From: Ferruginibacter sp.
GTDB taxonomy: Bacteria > Bacteroidota > Bacteroidia > Chitinophagales > Chitinophagaceae
NCBI GenBank assembly: GCA_017983695.1
Contig: JAGOAX010000002.1
Location: forward strand, 248,001-312,000
Direction of reading: 5' to 3'
Length of the DNA stretch: 64,000 nt
In this document: positions 51,888 through 59,831 of the stretch, in pieces
Numbering within the stretch: the first letter of the stretch is position 1
How the letters are laid out: each line of letters opens with the position of its first letter
Made by a program: the position numbers and the translations under genes
The notes under the pieces: generated by a model
Database searches by the model: none
The model's input: only the letters and a program-made list of their open reading frames with translations
What the model was told of the DNA's origin: nothing

Positions 51888-52379
51888 TTATTGGGCACAA
51901 CTATCGCCGGCAACTTTACCACCACCATCAACAGGCATGCCACCGATAGGATGATTGCGTAAAGCAGCATTTATAAAACTTACCCGGCGGTTTTGTGCCT
52001 TGCCCGTTGGTGTGCTGTTTTCCGCAACAGGTTTTGTGCTGCCAAAGCCGACGGCTAAAAGCCTTTTACAATCCACTCCCATTTTTACCAATGCTTTGCA
52101 AAGGGCCATGGCCCTTTTTTCTGATAATACCTGGCTGGTGTTTTCATCACTGGCATTATCGGTATGGCATTCCACCCGCAATAAACTGATGTATGATTTA
52201 TCGGTAAGGTATTTTTTTATGATCTCCAGTGCGGCAGTACTTTCTTCTTTAAGTTTATCCGATGCTGTTTCAAATAATACCGGTTTGTCAATTTTTACTT
52301 CGTTGCCTTCCAGTTTATATTCCTGTGCGGTTAGCGATACACTTATCACTAATAAAAAAGCAAGCAGCTGCATTTTCAT
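51888..52379 (-). CDS. OmpA-family peptidoglycan-binding protein
   Basis: A 163-residue periplasmic protein with a signal peptide (MKMQLLAFLLVISVSLTAQ) and a single OmpA-like C-terminal domain. Landmarks are the strand LFETASDKLKEES, the peptidoglycan-contacting HTDNASDENTSQVLSEKRA, and GFGSTKPVAENSTPTGKAQN with RRVSFI. No barrel or lipobox is present, so it is a free or weakly attached periplasmic domain. It ends in an unusual Gly-rich tail with a penultimate-region cysteine (GDSCAQ). I chose ATG 52379. Confidence 0.82.
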   Translation of the reverse strand: MKMQLLAFLLVISVSLTAQEYKLEGNEVKIDKPVLFETASDKLKEESTAALEIIKKYLTDKSYISLLRVECHTDNASDENTSQVLSEKRAMALCKALVKMGVDCKRLLAVGFGSTKPVAENSTPTGKAQNRRVSFINAALRNHPIGGMPVDGGGKVAGDSCAQ

Positions 52380-52519
52380 AATTAATTGTTTTATACAAAT
52401 ATCCAAACAAACAATGCCATTTACAATACCCTTTCATGGGTAGTTTGTTTTTTATTTCACCTATTTTTGAAATTATGTTGCTTAAAATGAAGGCGGGTAA
52501 ATACAAATTTTACAACAGT

Positions 52520-53542
52520 ATGGTAAAACTGCTGTTGCCTGCTTTGGCTTGTTTAATATTTTCCTGCAACGATAAAAAAGCTGCAAGAACTGTTGAGCCT
52601 TCTTTTTATTACTGGAAATCTGTTTTTAAATTATCTGGCTTTGAAAAGCAACGGCTTGATTCTTTACACATAAAAACGATTTACATTAAATTTTTTGATG
52701 TGGATTGGGAGGCTGCCACCCAGCAGCCCCTACCTGTTGCAAAAATCAGTTTTGCAGATACAGCATACCACTCTTTCAATATTATTCCCACCATTTTTAT
52801 AACCAACGAATGCATACAAAAAATTGATTCCTTTCAAATCAATTCTCTTGCAGAAAAAATAATGCAGTTAACAAAGCAGCTGATCTTTAACAATAACTTT
52901 AAAGCAATACCGGAAGTACAATTTGATTGCGACTGGACGGCTACAACAAAAACAAAATATTTTTCGCTGCTGCAAAGTTTTAAAAAACTAAAACCCAATG
53001 CAGTTATTTCGGCAACTATCCGCCTGCACCAGATTAAATATCTTTCTAAAACCGGCGTACCGCCTGTTGACAAAGGTTTACTTATGTGCTACAACATGGG
53101 CAACTTAAAAAACCCGGCCACAAAAAATTCTATTATTCAAACGGAAGAATTAAAAAAATATATTGATAATCTTGCTGCTTACCCATTACCGCTTGATGTT
53201 GCCCTGCCATTATTTAACTGGAAAGTATTATTCCGCAACAATACTTACGCAGGCCTTATTCAAAATTTACCCGACAGTTTACTCACCAACCCATTCATCA
53301 GTAAAAACGGTAACCGGTATTTGTTTTTAAAAGACAGTTTACTGGCAGGCTACCCATTTAAAAAAGGCGATGTATTACGCAACGAACAAAGTGAGTACAG
53401 CGAAATAATTTCCACCGCCGGAGCCATCAGCAAAAAACTGAAAAATACCACATTGAGGGTATCACTCTACCATCTGGATTCCCTACTTTTAAGCAAATAT
53501 TCTTTACATGAACTGGAAACTATTTATAACAGCCTGCGCTAG
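52520..53542 (+). CDS. Lipoprotein of unknown function, possible TIM-barrel-like domain
   Basis: A 340-residue lipoprotein when started at ATG 52520 (MVKLLLPALACLIFSC). The body has the alternating strand-helix rhythm of a (beta/alpha) barrel, for example IKTIYIKFFDVDWEAA, VQFDCDWTATTKTKYFSLL and LPLDVALPLFNW. These resemble, in my reading, glycoside-hydrolase-like DUF3142 proteins, but this is a weak impression. It overlaps the next gene by 35 bp in another frame, which implies translational coupling. A longer start at 52436 would extend past the signal. Confidence 0.72.
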   Translation: MVKLLLPALACLIFSCNDKKAARTVEPSFYYWKSVFKLSGFEKQRLDSLHIKTIYIKFFDVDWEAATQQPLPVAKISFADTAYHSFNIIPTIFITNECIQKIDSFQINSLAEKIMQLTKQLIFNNNFKAIPEVQFDCDWTATTKTKYFSLLQSFKKLKPNAVISATIRLHQIKYLSKTGVPPVDKGLLMCYNMGNLKNPATKNSIIQTEELKKYIDNLAAYPLPLDVALPLFNWKVLFRNNTYAGLIQNLPDSLLTNPFISKNGNRYLFLKDSLLAGYPFKKGDVLRNEQSEYSEIISTAGAISKKLKNTTLRVSLYHLDSLLLSKYSLHELETIYNSLR

Positions 53543-55907
53543 TGCAGCACTTGTTTCTTTCCCTCAAAATATTATTGGTTGCGGCCCCGATGCCGACCCC
53601 TATGATTATTATACGTCCTTCTTTCACCAGAATTTGCCCGATGCTAAAAATTACAGGCCCTTTTATTATACCAGCTATAATTTTTTATACGACGATAACG
53701 AGCCGGTACAAAGTGTTGATGTGCTTTGTAAAGAATGGAGTGCTTACTGCGGCACACCCGTAACACCAAAAGATGCAAAAGATTTTTTAGCCTGGTTTGA
53801 TGGCAAGGATATTAATAACCTGTACTACCACCTCGAAAAAAATCAACCGCTTAAAATTCCCGACTCTGTTAAAAAGAACAGCATGACGGGTTATTTTATG
53901 AAGAATAAGAATTTTGAAGTGCTGGGTTATATCCTCTATGCAAAAAAAACAGAACCATTTGTAGTTGGCGGTTCTGAGTATTGGGATACACCGGAAAGAG
54001 ATTCGGTAAAAATGGACAAGCTGATAAAGAACGGGTTTCAGTTGCTGAATGTTGCCAAGGAAGATTTTATTAAACTGCGGTATGTGTACCAGGTATTGCG
54101 GTTGGCGCATTACAGCGGCCGCTATAAAGATGTTATCAGCTGGTATGATAAATATATGCTTTACGAACAAAGTACTTCGCCGGTTAAAAACCTGTGTACG
54201 GCATTAAAGGCTGGTGCATTATTCCGTACCGGGCAAAATAAAGAAGCGGCTTATTTATTCAGTAAGGTTTTTGCAGCAAGTGAAGATAAACGCATCAGCA
54301 ATTTTTTAGGCTTTACCTGGAGTGTAAAAAGAGATGAGGCAAGGGCCGATTATTTATCGCTTTGTAAAAGCGATGCAGAAAAAGCCACCATGCTGTCGCT
54401 GTTTGCCATGAACAGTTTAAACAGCGAAGTAGGTACGCTGAAAGAAATTTATAAACTCAACCCTGCCAATGACGCACTGGAAGTTTTAGCCGTACGGGAA
54501 ATAAACAAACTGGAAGAAAAATACCTTACGCCTTTATTAAGTCAGCAAAAAGGTGGCAAGGCATTATATTTTTCGTGGGGCGATAAAGTAAACGACAGCG
54601 CTGTTGCCGAAAATATTTTAATGGCAAAAATTTTAATGAACTTTTTACATGATGCTGCCACAAAGGGCAATGTAAAAAATGCAGGCTTATTTGAAACCGG
54701 CGCAGCCTACACGGCTTACATGCTAAAAGATTATACCACAGCAAAAAAATATTTAGCTGCTGCAGATAAAATGAATCTTACCCAAAAAGTAAAAGACCAA
54801 TGGGCATTAACCAATTTACTGGTGGCCATAAATGAAAAAGAAAAAATAGATGCCGCTTTTGAAGAACAGGTTTTACCATCTATACAATGGCTGGAAGAAA
54901 AAGCAAAATCTGAAAAGCCTGTAACAGCAGGCTACTCCGAAATACAGCAATGGAAAACATTTTACCGTAACCTCATGAGTGAAGTATTGGCGGCACGCTA
55001 TCACCAGCAGGGCGACCTGCATAAAGAAACGCTGGCCATTGGCGCTGCCGATTATATTATGCAGGGAAAAACGGAATATTATGTGCCCGGTACTGCCATC
55101 GATTTTTTAAGAAATAGTTTGGTAAGTAAAGATGTAGAAAGATTGTATGCGCTGATGGACAGCAAACAACCCAACAAATTTGAGGCCTACCTTATTAGCC
55201 ATAACGCAGTTAAAAAAACTGATGTGATCGATTTTGCCGGCACTGCCTTTTTACGGGACTACGATTATGCCAATGCCATTACCTGGTTTAAAAAATCGGC
55301 TGATAAAAAAACAGGTGTTATTAATACCAATCCTTTTATTGATTTGCTGTACGACCGGGAAGAAGTTTTACCGGCCGAAGCAAAGTTTACCACCACCAAA
55401 CTGGCTTTTGCTGATGAAATGCTGCGCCTGCAAAAACTGGCCGAAACCGACAAAGCCAATGCGGCAAAACATTTATATAAAATGGCTACCGGCTTTTACA
55501 ATATGACTTATTATGGCCACGCCTGGAAACTGGTACAGTATTACCGCAGCGGCAGCGATGGTTATTATATACCTAATGATGCTACAGCTTTTAAAAAAGA
55601 ATATTATGGTTGCTTTAAGGCGAAGGAATATTTTGAAAAAGCCATGACGGCCAGTGCCGATAAAAATTTTAAAGCCAGGTGTTTGTTTATGATGGCCAAA
55701 TGTGCACAAAAGCAATTGCACCGGCCGCAATATGATGAGTATGCCAGCAACTACGATAAAATGGATGCCGCTGAACAAAAATATTTTTGGGATTTTAAAC
55801 GCAGCAAATACTTTCCGCAGTTTGTAAAAGAATACAGCAGCACACCATTTTATAAAGAGGCTTTTAGCAGCTGCAGTTATTTAAGGGATTTTGTGAAGAA
55901 GAAGTAG
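53508..55907 (+). CDS. Large secreted protein of unknown function with helical repeats
   Basis: A 799-residue protein with a signal that looks like a lipoprotein type (SFPQNIIGC, Cys25). Directly after it comes GPDADPYDYYTSFF, a motif I recall from a Bacteroidota family of unknown function. Residues about 190-560 contain helical TPR/SEL-like pairs, and the C-terminal part repeats the A-K-x-L-Y type helices. No catalytic motif is seen. The start lies 35 bp inside the preceding lipoprotein gene. The two are probably co-produced and may act together at the envelope. Confidence 0.75.
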   Translation: MNWKLFITACASAALVSFPQNIIGCGPDADPYDYYTSFFHQNLPDAKNYRPFYYTSYNFLYDDNEPVQSVDVLCKEWSAYCGTPVTPKDAKDFLAWFDGKDINNLYYHLEKNQPLKIPDSVKKNSMTGYFMKNKNFEVLGYILYAKKTEPFVVGGSEYWDTPERDSVKMDKLIKNGFQLLNVAKEDFIKLRYVYQVLRLAHYSGRYKDVISWYDKYMLYEQSTSPVKNLCTALKAGALFRTGQNKEAAYLFSKVFAASEDKRISNFLGFTWSVKRDEARADYLSLCKSDAEKATMLSLFAMNSLNSEVGTLKEIYKLNPANDALEVLAVREINKLEEKYLTPLLSQQKGGKALYFSWGDKVNDSAVAENILMAKILMNFLHDAATKGNVKNAGLFETGAAYTAYMLKDYTTAKKYLAAADKMNLTQKVKDQWALTNLLVAINEKEKIDAAFEEQVLPSIQWLEEKAKSEKPVTAGYSEIQQWKTFYRNLMSEVLAARYHQQGDLHKETLAIGAADYIMQGKTEYYVPGTAIDFLRNSLVSKDVERLYALMDSKQPNKFEAYLISHNAVKKTDVIDFAGTAFLRDYDYANAITWFKKSADKKTGVINTNPFIDLLYDREEVLPAEAKFTTTKLAFADEMLRLQKLAETDKANAAKHLYKMATGFYNMTYYGHAWKLVQYYRSGSDGYYIPNDATAFKKEYYGCFKAKEYFEKAMTASADKNFKARCLFMMAKCAQKQLHRPQYDEYASNYDKMDAAEQKYFWDFKRSKYFPQFVKEYSSTPFYKEAFSSCSYLRDFVKKK

Positions 55908-56039
55908 CATTTTTTTATTGTGGTGAGGTGGACAATAACGGTGGAATTTCGTATTTAATATTGTTTTTAATGTATTAAATTTATAACTCGTAGAAAACGC
56001 AAGTTTTGAACTTGATGTATTTATGACTTATATGCAATT

Positions 56040-56696
56040 ATGGAAGTCCCTAAAAACATAAAGCTTCGACTTATCCTTTCATTTGAAGAAACTATTCTAC
56101 GTAAATTCTATTGGTTTGAAATGAAAGAAAATGATTTTTATTGGGGTTCAGCGTATAAATCAGCTAGGTTTGAAAATACAAACATGAAGAAAGGAGATGA
56201 AAAAGTAGTTTTCACAATTCCTGATGATTTTGATTTGCTTCCGAAACTTCCTGGCAAATATTCATATCATGAAAGTGGCAAGACACATTATAAAAGCCAT
56301 TCACTAGATGGAAGTTCAAATTTTGAAGAGCATGCAATTTGGAAAGTAAAAGACAAAATAACAGAGCCTGTTAGGTTTTATGCAACAATAGGACGCACTT
56401 TAGAAAATTATTCAGAGCTAATTGCAAATCCTACAAAAGGAAAATCAAATGCTTTAATTCTGAAGTTCCCATCGAATAGTGCAAGCAAAAGAGTTTACTT
56501 TGAGTTTTTCCTTTCACCCATTGGGACTTTCCCAACACCCGAAACTCTGCTAAAATTTGACGCTGGAAACATGGAAATGACTACACATACTATGAGTGAT
56601 AATCTTGTTTTAATAATACGTTACGGAGTAATGTCTAATGTAAATGATTGGCATCCTGATAAAGAAATAGCAATAATTCCAGACACTCTAAATTAA
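56040..56696 (+). CDS. Orphan protein, 218 residues
   Basis: A soluble protein without signal or membrane helix. I recognise no family. The sequence is rich in Lys, Phe and Thr, with beta-like stretches (ARFENTNMKKGDEKVVFTIP and similar, given here only by position, about 42-61). Its AT-rich composition differs slightly from the neighbouring core genes. It begins the accessory patch at 55908-59095 and ends at a structure resembling a recombination site (56693-56796). Confidence 0.6.
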   Translation: MEVPKNIKLRLILSFEETILRKFYWFEMKENDFYWGSAYKSARFENTNMKKGDEKVVFTIPDDFDLLPKLPGKYSYHESGKTHYKSHSLDGSSNFEEHAIWKVKDKITEPVRFYATIGRTLENYSELIANPTKGKSNALILKFPSNSASKRVYFEFFLSPIGTFPTPETLLKFDAGNMEMTTHTMSDNLVLIIRYGVMSNVNDWHPDKEIAIIPDTLN

Positions 56697-56796
56697 CGGC
56701 ATATATCATATAACTTCATCAAAATATTTTCAATCAGAAGCGGTTTGGGCAGACGGAATTCTAATTCCCAACCTGCATAAAGCCCTGCCCGTTAGC
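56693..56796 (+). other. Structured inverted repeat, attC-like
   Basis: Outer arms TTAACGGCA (56693-56701) and TGCCCGTTA (56786-56794) are complementary apart from one extra C. The centre holds a perfect hairpin GGAATT-CT-AATTCC (56755-56768) flanked by partly complementary sequence. This outline recalls integron attC sites, but the boundary does not exactly match GTTRRRY and no integrase is in the window. Confidence 0.3.
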
Positions 56797-56845
56797 GGCA
56801 ATTTGTGGAAACTTCACACTTCAGTGTCATAGTGGAAAATAACTT

Positions 56846-57226
56846 ATGAGATTTCTATTTGTTTCAACAATCTTTATTCTATTGTTTGCTTCATGCACCC
56901 AAAAAAGTAATCATAAATCTCTTCTTACAAATAACAATCTGAAGTTTTGGGACATTTCAACCGTTCCTGGCTATTGCTATGAATTTTCAAATAATGGTGT
57001 TTGCCGTTATTACGTTTGGATGAATCGCAATGGCAAATCTATAAGAGAATTATTTGATTTTGGCGATGTTGTATATCCGAACACATGGGAATTTGTCAAC
57101 GATACCACGATCAACATTCAAGGTTTTAATTACTTTTATAAATTTATCAACACCGATTCTGTAAAACTTGTGAATGTTAAAAGACCAAGTGATACATTTT
57201 TTCTTACGTCTTCGCCAAATCAATAA
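56846..57226 (+). CDS. Orphan small lipoprotein
   Basis: A 126-residue protein with a lipoprotein signal (MRFLFVSTIFILLFASC, Cys17) followed by a polar linker and a beta-rich domain with several Trp, Tyr and Phe residues (YVWMNRNGKSIREL). No family recognised. It is the second gene of the accessory patch, on the same strand as its neighbours. Confidence 0.6.
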   Translation: MRFLFVSTIFILLFASCTQKSNHKSLLTNNNLKFWDISTVPGYCYEFSNNGVCRYYVWMNRNGKSIRELFDFGDVVYPNTWEFVNDTTINIQGFNYFYKFINTDSVKLVNVKRPSDTFFLTSSPNQ

Positions 57227-57407
57227 CTAATAAACTGCATTAACATAGGTTTACCGCAATTTTCGTCCCTATAGGTTTTCGCACTATTACTATTTAAATA
57301 AAAAAGCTTTACAAGCGAAACCCTGCCGCAGTGATATATTTAAATAATTTTACAGCCGCAGTTCTTATTGCAAAAGTAGGCTGCATTACAATACTGCCTC
57401 TTTTCAA

Positions 57408-57467
57408 CAGCGGGGTTTCACAGAGGGCTTTTAAATGTTACAACAACATGCAGTGAAAACCCCGCTG
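57408..57467. repeat. Inverted repeat CAGCGGGGTTTCAC / GTGAAAACCCCGCTG
   Basis: Arms of 14 and 15 bases are complementary apart from one unpaired base and enclose 31 bases. A related sequence (GCGAAACCCTGCCG) lies near 57315. The structure sits 60 bp upstream of the antitoxin gene and could be an operator, a recombination scar or a dispersed repeat. Confidence 0.6.
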
Positions 57468-57499
57468 GGACAAAGCATTATGGTGCCAACAAAATAGTG

Positions 57500-57507
57500 T
57501 AAATTTG
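57500..57507 (+). promoter_or_regulatory. Putative -7 promoter element of the toxin-antitoxin pair
   Basis: TAAATTTG fits TAnnTTTG, 19 bp before the DUF433 start codon. No upstream TTTG is seen. Confidence 0.35.
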
Positions 57508-57526
57508 AGTATCTAAATTTAAAGCT

Positions 57527-57760
57527 ATGAACACACGTGTAATAAATATAGACCCGGAAATTTTAGGGGGAACTCCTGTATTTTTTGGAACCAGGGTGCC
57601 AATAAAAAATCTTTTCGACTATTTAGAGACTGGTGACACCATCGGGATTTTTCTTGAAGACTTTGAAGGTGTAAGCAGGGAGCAGGTTATAAAAGTCCTT
57701 GAAATGTCGCAGAAGCTAATTGAAACATCATCAAATATTCTCAATGAAAATACTGCTTGA
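57527..57760 (+). CDS. DUF433 family antitoxin
   Basis: A 77-residue protein of the DUF433 family, which carries a winged-helix-type DNA-binding fold. The hallmark IDPEILGGTPVFFGTRVPIK is present, followed by the FDYLETGDTIGIFLEDF helix. DUF433 proteins are typically the antitoxin and autorepressor of a pair with a DUF5615 PIN-like toxin, exactly as here. The downstream gene overlaps its end by 17 bp. Confidence 0.92.
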   Translation: MNTRVINIDPEILGGTPVFFGTRVPIKNLFDYLETGDTIGIFLEDFEGVSREQVIKVLEMSQKLIETSSNILNENTA

Positions 57761-58067
57761 CGAATGCGTTACTAAACGCCTGAAAAAGTATTTAGATGAA
57801 TTTGAAGTTTTTACAGTTACTGAATTAGAGTTGAGTGGGATTAAAAATGGCAGGTTGATGGCTTATTGCGTCGAAAATAAATTTGACGTTTTACTGACTA
57901 TTGATAAAAACTTAATGCACCAGCAGAATCTTGATAAATATCCGGTTACAATAGTTGTTCTTAATTGCTTCACAAGTAAAATAGAAGAGCTATTAACTTT
58001 TCTGCCATCCTTCAAATTGCAAGTAGATGTATTACAAAAACATAAAGCTTACATCATTGACAAATAG
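57744..58067 (+). CDS. DUF5615 PIN-like toxin
   Basis: A 107-residue protein with the DUF5615 (Mut7-C-like PIN) fold. The acidic residues expected at the active site are visible as Asp6 (MKILLDECV) and Asp54 (LLTIDKNLMHQ), so it is likely a ribonuclease toxin in the VapC-like sense. I chose ATG 57744; the longer frame to 57720 lies inside the antitoxin. The overlapping gene order ensures antitoxin is made first. Confidence 0.9.
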   Translation: MKILLDECVTKRLKKYLDEFEVFTVTELELSGIKNGRLMAYCVENKFDVLLTIDKNLMHQQNLDKYPVTIVVLNCFTSKIEELLTFLPSFKLQVDVLQKHKAYIIDK

Positions 58068-58126
58068 TGTGAATGCACACAACAACTGTCTCGTTCTGAA
58101 ATAGATTGCCTCTAAATCCCCTCCCC

Positions 58127-58154
58127 ATTCATAACATCACCCCGGCGAAGGGTT
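58127..58154 (+). repeat. Left copy of a 28-bp imperfect direct repeat
   Basis: About 23 of 28 positions match 59086-59113, sharing the core CGGCGAAGG. The second copy is the end of the lipoprotein gene at 59096, so this copy may be a leftover of a former end of that gene. Confidence 0.5.
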
Positions 58155-58232
58155 TGCCTGCCTTTACCAGTAAGAGATTCCGGCGGAAAAATTTCATATA
58201 TTTATAGGCAGTACATCATTTAAACAACCAGT

Positions 58233-58763
58233 ATGCGTAGATTTAGTTTCGCTGTTATATTCTTTTTTTTCGTTTGTATAGCCAACGCTCAGCAGTCAGC
58301 AAATGAAGTTGAGCTGAAATTAAACATAAATACAACAGCTGGATTAATGGCAAGTCATTTTAAAAAGAAAGACTTTAAGGAATTTATAAAGTTTCTGTAT
58401 GAACCAATGTTAAAATTTAACGGAGGTGCAGAAAAAGTGATAAGTGATTTAGAAAATGAAATAAACGATTTTGAGAAAGATAGCCTCAAAATTTCAAATA
58501 TAACATTTGATACCATCTCGAAACTAATTCATATAAAGGGCCAGATTCAATGTACAATTGTTGAGAAGATGGAACTTACAACAGCTGATCTACTAATGAC
58601 TTTGAAATCGACTCTAATTGCTATTTCTGGCGATCAAGGTAAGACCTGGAAATTTATAGATCCATTTGGTATGTCGTTAAAACAATTACGAGCTTATTTA
58701 CCTGAACTTAGTCCGGATATTATCCTGCCAAAACAGGAAGAGCCAATAATAACGGAGAAGTAA
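58233..58763 (+). CDS. Orphan secreted protein, 176 residues
   Basis: A protein with a signal peptide (MRRFSFAVIFFFFVCIANAQ) and a soluble alpha/beta body (about 25-165) with an amphipathic helical start (NTTAGLMASHFKKKDFKEFIKFL) that recalls NTF2-like folds. No catalytic motif is seen. It lies between the two imperfect direct repeats at 58127 and 59086 and may have been inserted with the next gene. Confidence 0.6.
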   Translation: MRRFSFAVIFFFFVCIANAQQSANEVELKLNINTTAGLMASHFKKKDFKEFIKFLYEPMLKFNGGAEKVISDLENEINDFEKDSLKISNITFDTISKLIHIKGQIQCTIVEKMELTTADLLMTLKSTLIAISGDQGKTWKFIDPFGMSLKQLRAYLPELSPDIILPKQEEPIITEK

Positions 58764-58869
58764 AACAAACGTACAACAAAAGTATTGCCTTAGGTAAGGT
58801 AGCAGTTTCGGGCTGGACATTATAAAATACAAGCACAGTTGCAAGATAAATATTTTAAAAGCATATAAA

Positions 58870-59058
58870 ATGGGATACATAAAAGAACCAGCAGGCATTG
58901 ACTTCGTAGTTGACCCAACACCACTGACAACGGCAGACAGAAAAAAAATTAGTGAGATAATTGCTTATTACAAAGCAACGGGCAAAAAAATGCCATTTAC
59001 AAAATCTGCAACAAAAGCCCGTTTGAAAAGTACAATCAGGAAAAAGGTATTGGCGTAA
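58870..59058 (+). CDS. Conserved 62-residue protein (MGYIKEPAGIDFVV type)
   Basis: A basic small protein with no signal. The opening GYIKEPAGIDFVVDPTPLT, followed by DRKKISEIIAYYK, is a pattern I recall from many small hypothetical proteins in Bacteroidota, which makes it a probable real gene. The C-terminus is Lys/Arg-rich. Function unknown. It lies between the direct repeats. Confidence 0.6.
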   Translation: MGYIKEPAGIDFVVDPTPLTTADRKKISEIIAYYKATGKKMPFTKSATKARLKSTIRKKVLA

Positions 59059-59085
59059 TCTAACTTACCAGCATCCTGCATACCA

Positions 59086-59113
59086 ACTCACAACATTACC
59101 TCGGCGAAGGATT
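59086..59113 (+). repeat. Right copy of the 28-bp imperfect direct repeat
   Basis: Overlaps the end of the lipoprotein gene at 59096-59632 (its final residues VNPSPR). About 23 of 28 positions match 58127-58154. Confidence 0.5.
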
Positions 59114-59632
59114 CACTGTTTGCACCGGTATGCCATGCTTTTGGGCATAAGCTGTACCTGATTTTACAACAGCATTGTACAGTGTTTCAAATTTTGCAGC
59201 GTAGGTATCTGTAATATTTTTTTCGGCTGCGGCAATTTTTTCTGCAGGTGCATTGGCATCGTACAATGCTGCCAGGGCAGTATACTCATTTTTATAAACC
59301 GGCAATACAAATTCGTACAATGCAATTGATGCAGTCAGCATTTCTTTATTGTCGTCGTTGCTGCTGAGGCCTTTTACCTGTGCAAAATTTTCTTCCACCC
59401 TTTTCAGTTTATCTTTTACCACTTCGGCTCTTGTCATGGGTGCAGTAGCCAATGTTTTTTCGTCTACTAATTTTTCGGCGGGGGTGGCAAGGTCACGTTT
59501 CAATTCATACCCTGCAAAGCCAAACAGCATATTGCAGTTGAGTGAGGCAATACCAAAAGTTTTTTCCGGCGAAGTGCTGCAGGAGCTTAACAGGCAACAG
59601 GCAATAAATAATAGTGCAAGTATTTTTTTCAT
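59096..59632 (-). CDS. Lipoprotein of unknown function with helical domain
   Basis: A 178-residue protein with a lipoprotein signal (MKKILALLFIACCLLSSC, Cys18). The mature part is Ala/Lys/Glu-rich and helical (KDKLKRVEENFAQVKGLSS, AAEKNITDTYAAKFETLY), consistent with a helical bundle. No family recognised. It reads toward the accessory patch, and its last codons are duplicated at 58127-58154. Confidence 0.72.
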   Translation of the reverse strand: MKKILALLFIACCLLSSCSTSPEKTFGIASLNCNMLFGFAGYELKRDLATPAEKLVDEKTLATAPMTRAEVVKDKLKRVEENFAQVKGLSSNDDNKEMLTASIALYEFVLPVYKNEYTALAALYDANAPAEKIAAAEKNITDTYAAKFETLYNAVVKSGTAYAQKHGIPVQTVNPSPR

Positions 59633-59747
59633 GGTGTTTGTTTGTACAGTAACGATTATGTAAGATAATATACCGGTGCAATTTATTATAATGGATTGCC
59701 GGTTTATTTTTTAAACAGTTGCTCCTGCTTTGCTGATCTTATCAAAC

Positions 59748-59782
59748 AAAAAACCACCAGCTTTTACACTGATGGTTTTTTT
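59748..59782 (-). terminator. Terminator after nrdJ
   Basis: ACCACCAG and CTGATGGT form the stem core, extended by A-rich and T-rich flanks, one mismatch, 8-base loop. On the minus strand it ends in a T-run, 50 bp beyond the nrdJ stop. It could also act on the opposite strand. Confidence 0.6.
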
Positions 59783-59810
59783 ATGTGCTTGTGTGTTCTT
59801 TTGTTTTTAT

Positions 59811-59831
59811 TCCCCTTCAGGGGTTAGGGGC
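59811..59831 (+). repeat. CCCCT/AGGGG element next to the nrdJ stop
   Basis: The core CCCCT-TC-AGGGG at 59812-59823 is followed by TTAGGGGC. It abuts the nrdJ stop codon, as the other copies do at gene ends. Confidence 0.75.

Larger units (their letters stand above)
57227..57526. other. 300-bp repeat-bearing spacer upstream of the toxin-antitoxin pair
   Basis: No gene is seen. The spacer contains the long inverted repeat at 57408-57467, a diverged third copy of its arm near 57315 and, just before the DUF433 gene, a -7 promoter-like element. It looks like recombination-prone or mobile-element-derived sequence. Confidence 0.45.

Noticed and set aside
57227..57526. CRISPR-like array
   Set aside because: Repeats there are inverted and only two or three in number, without regular spacers.
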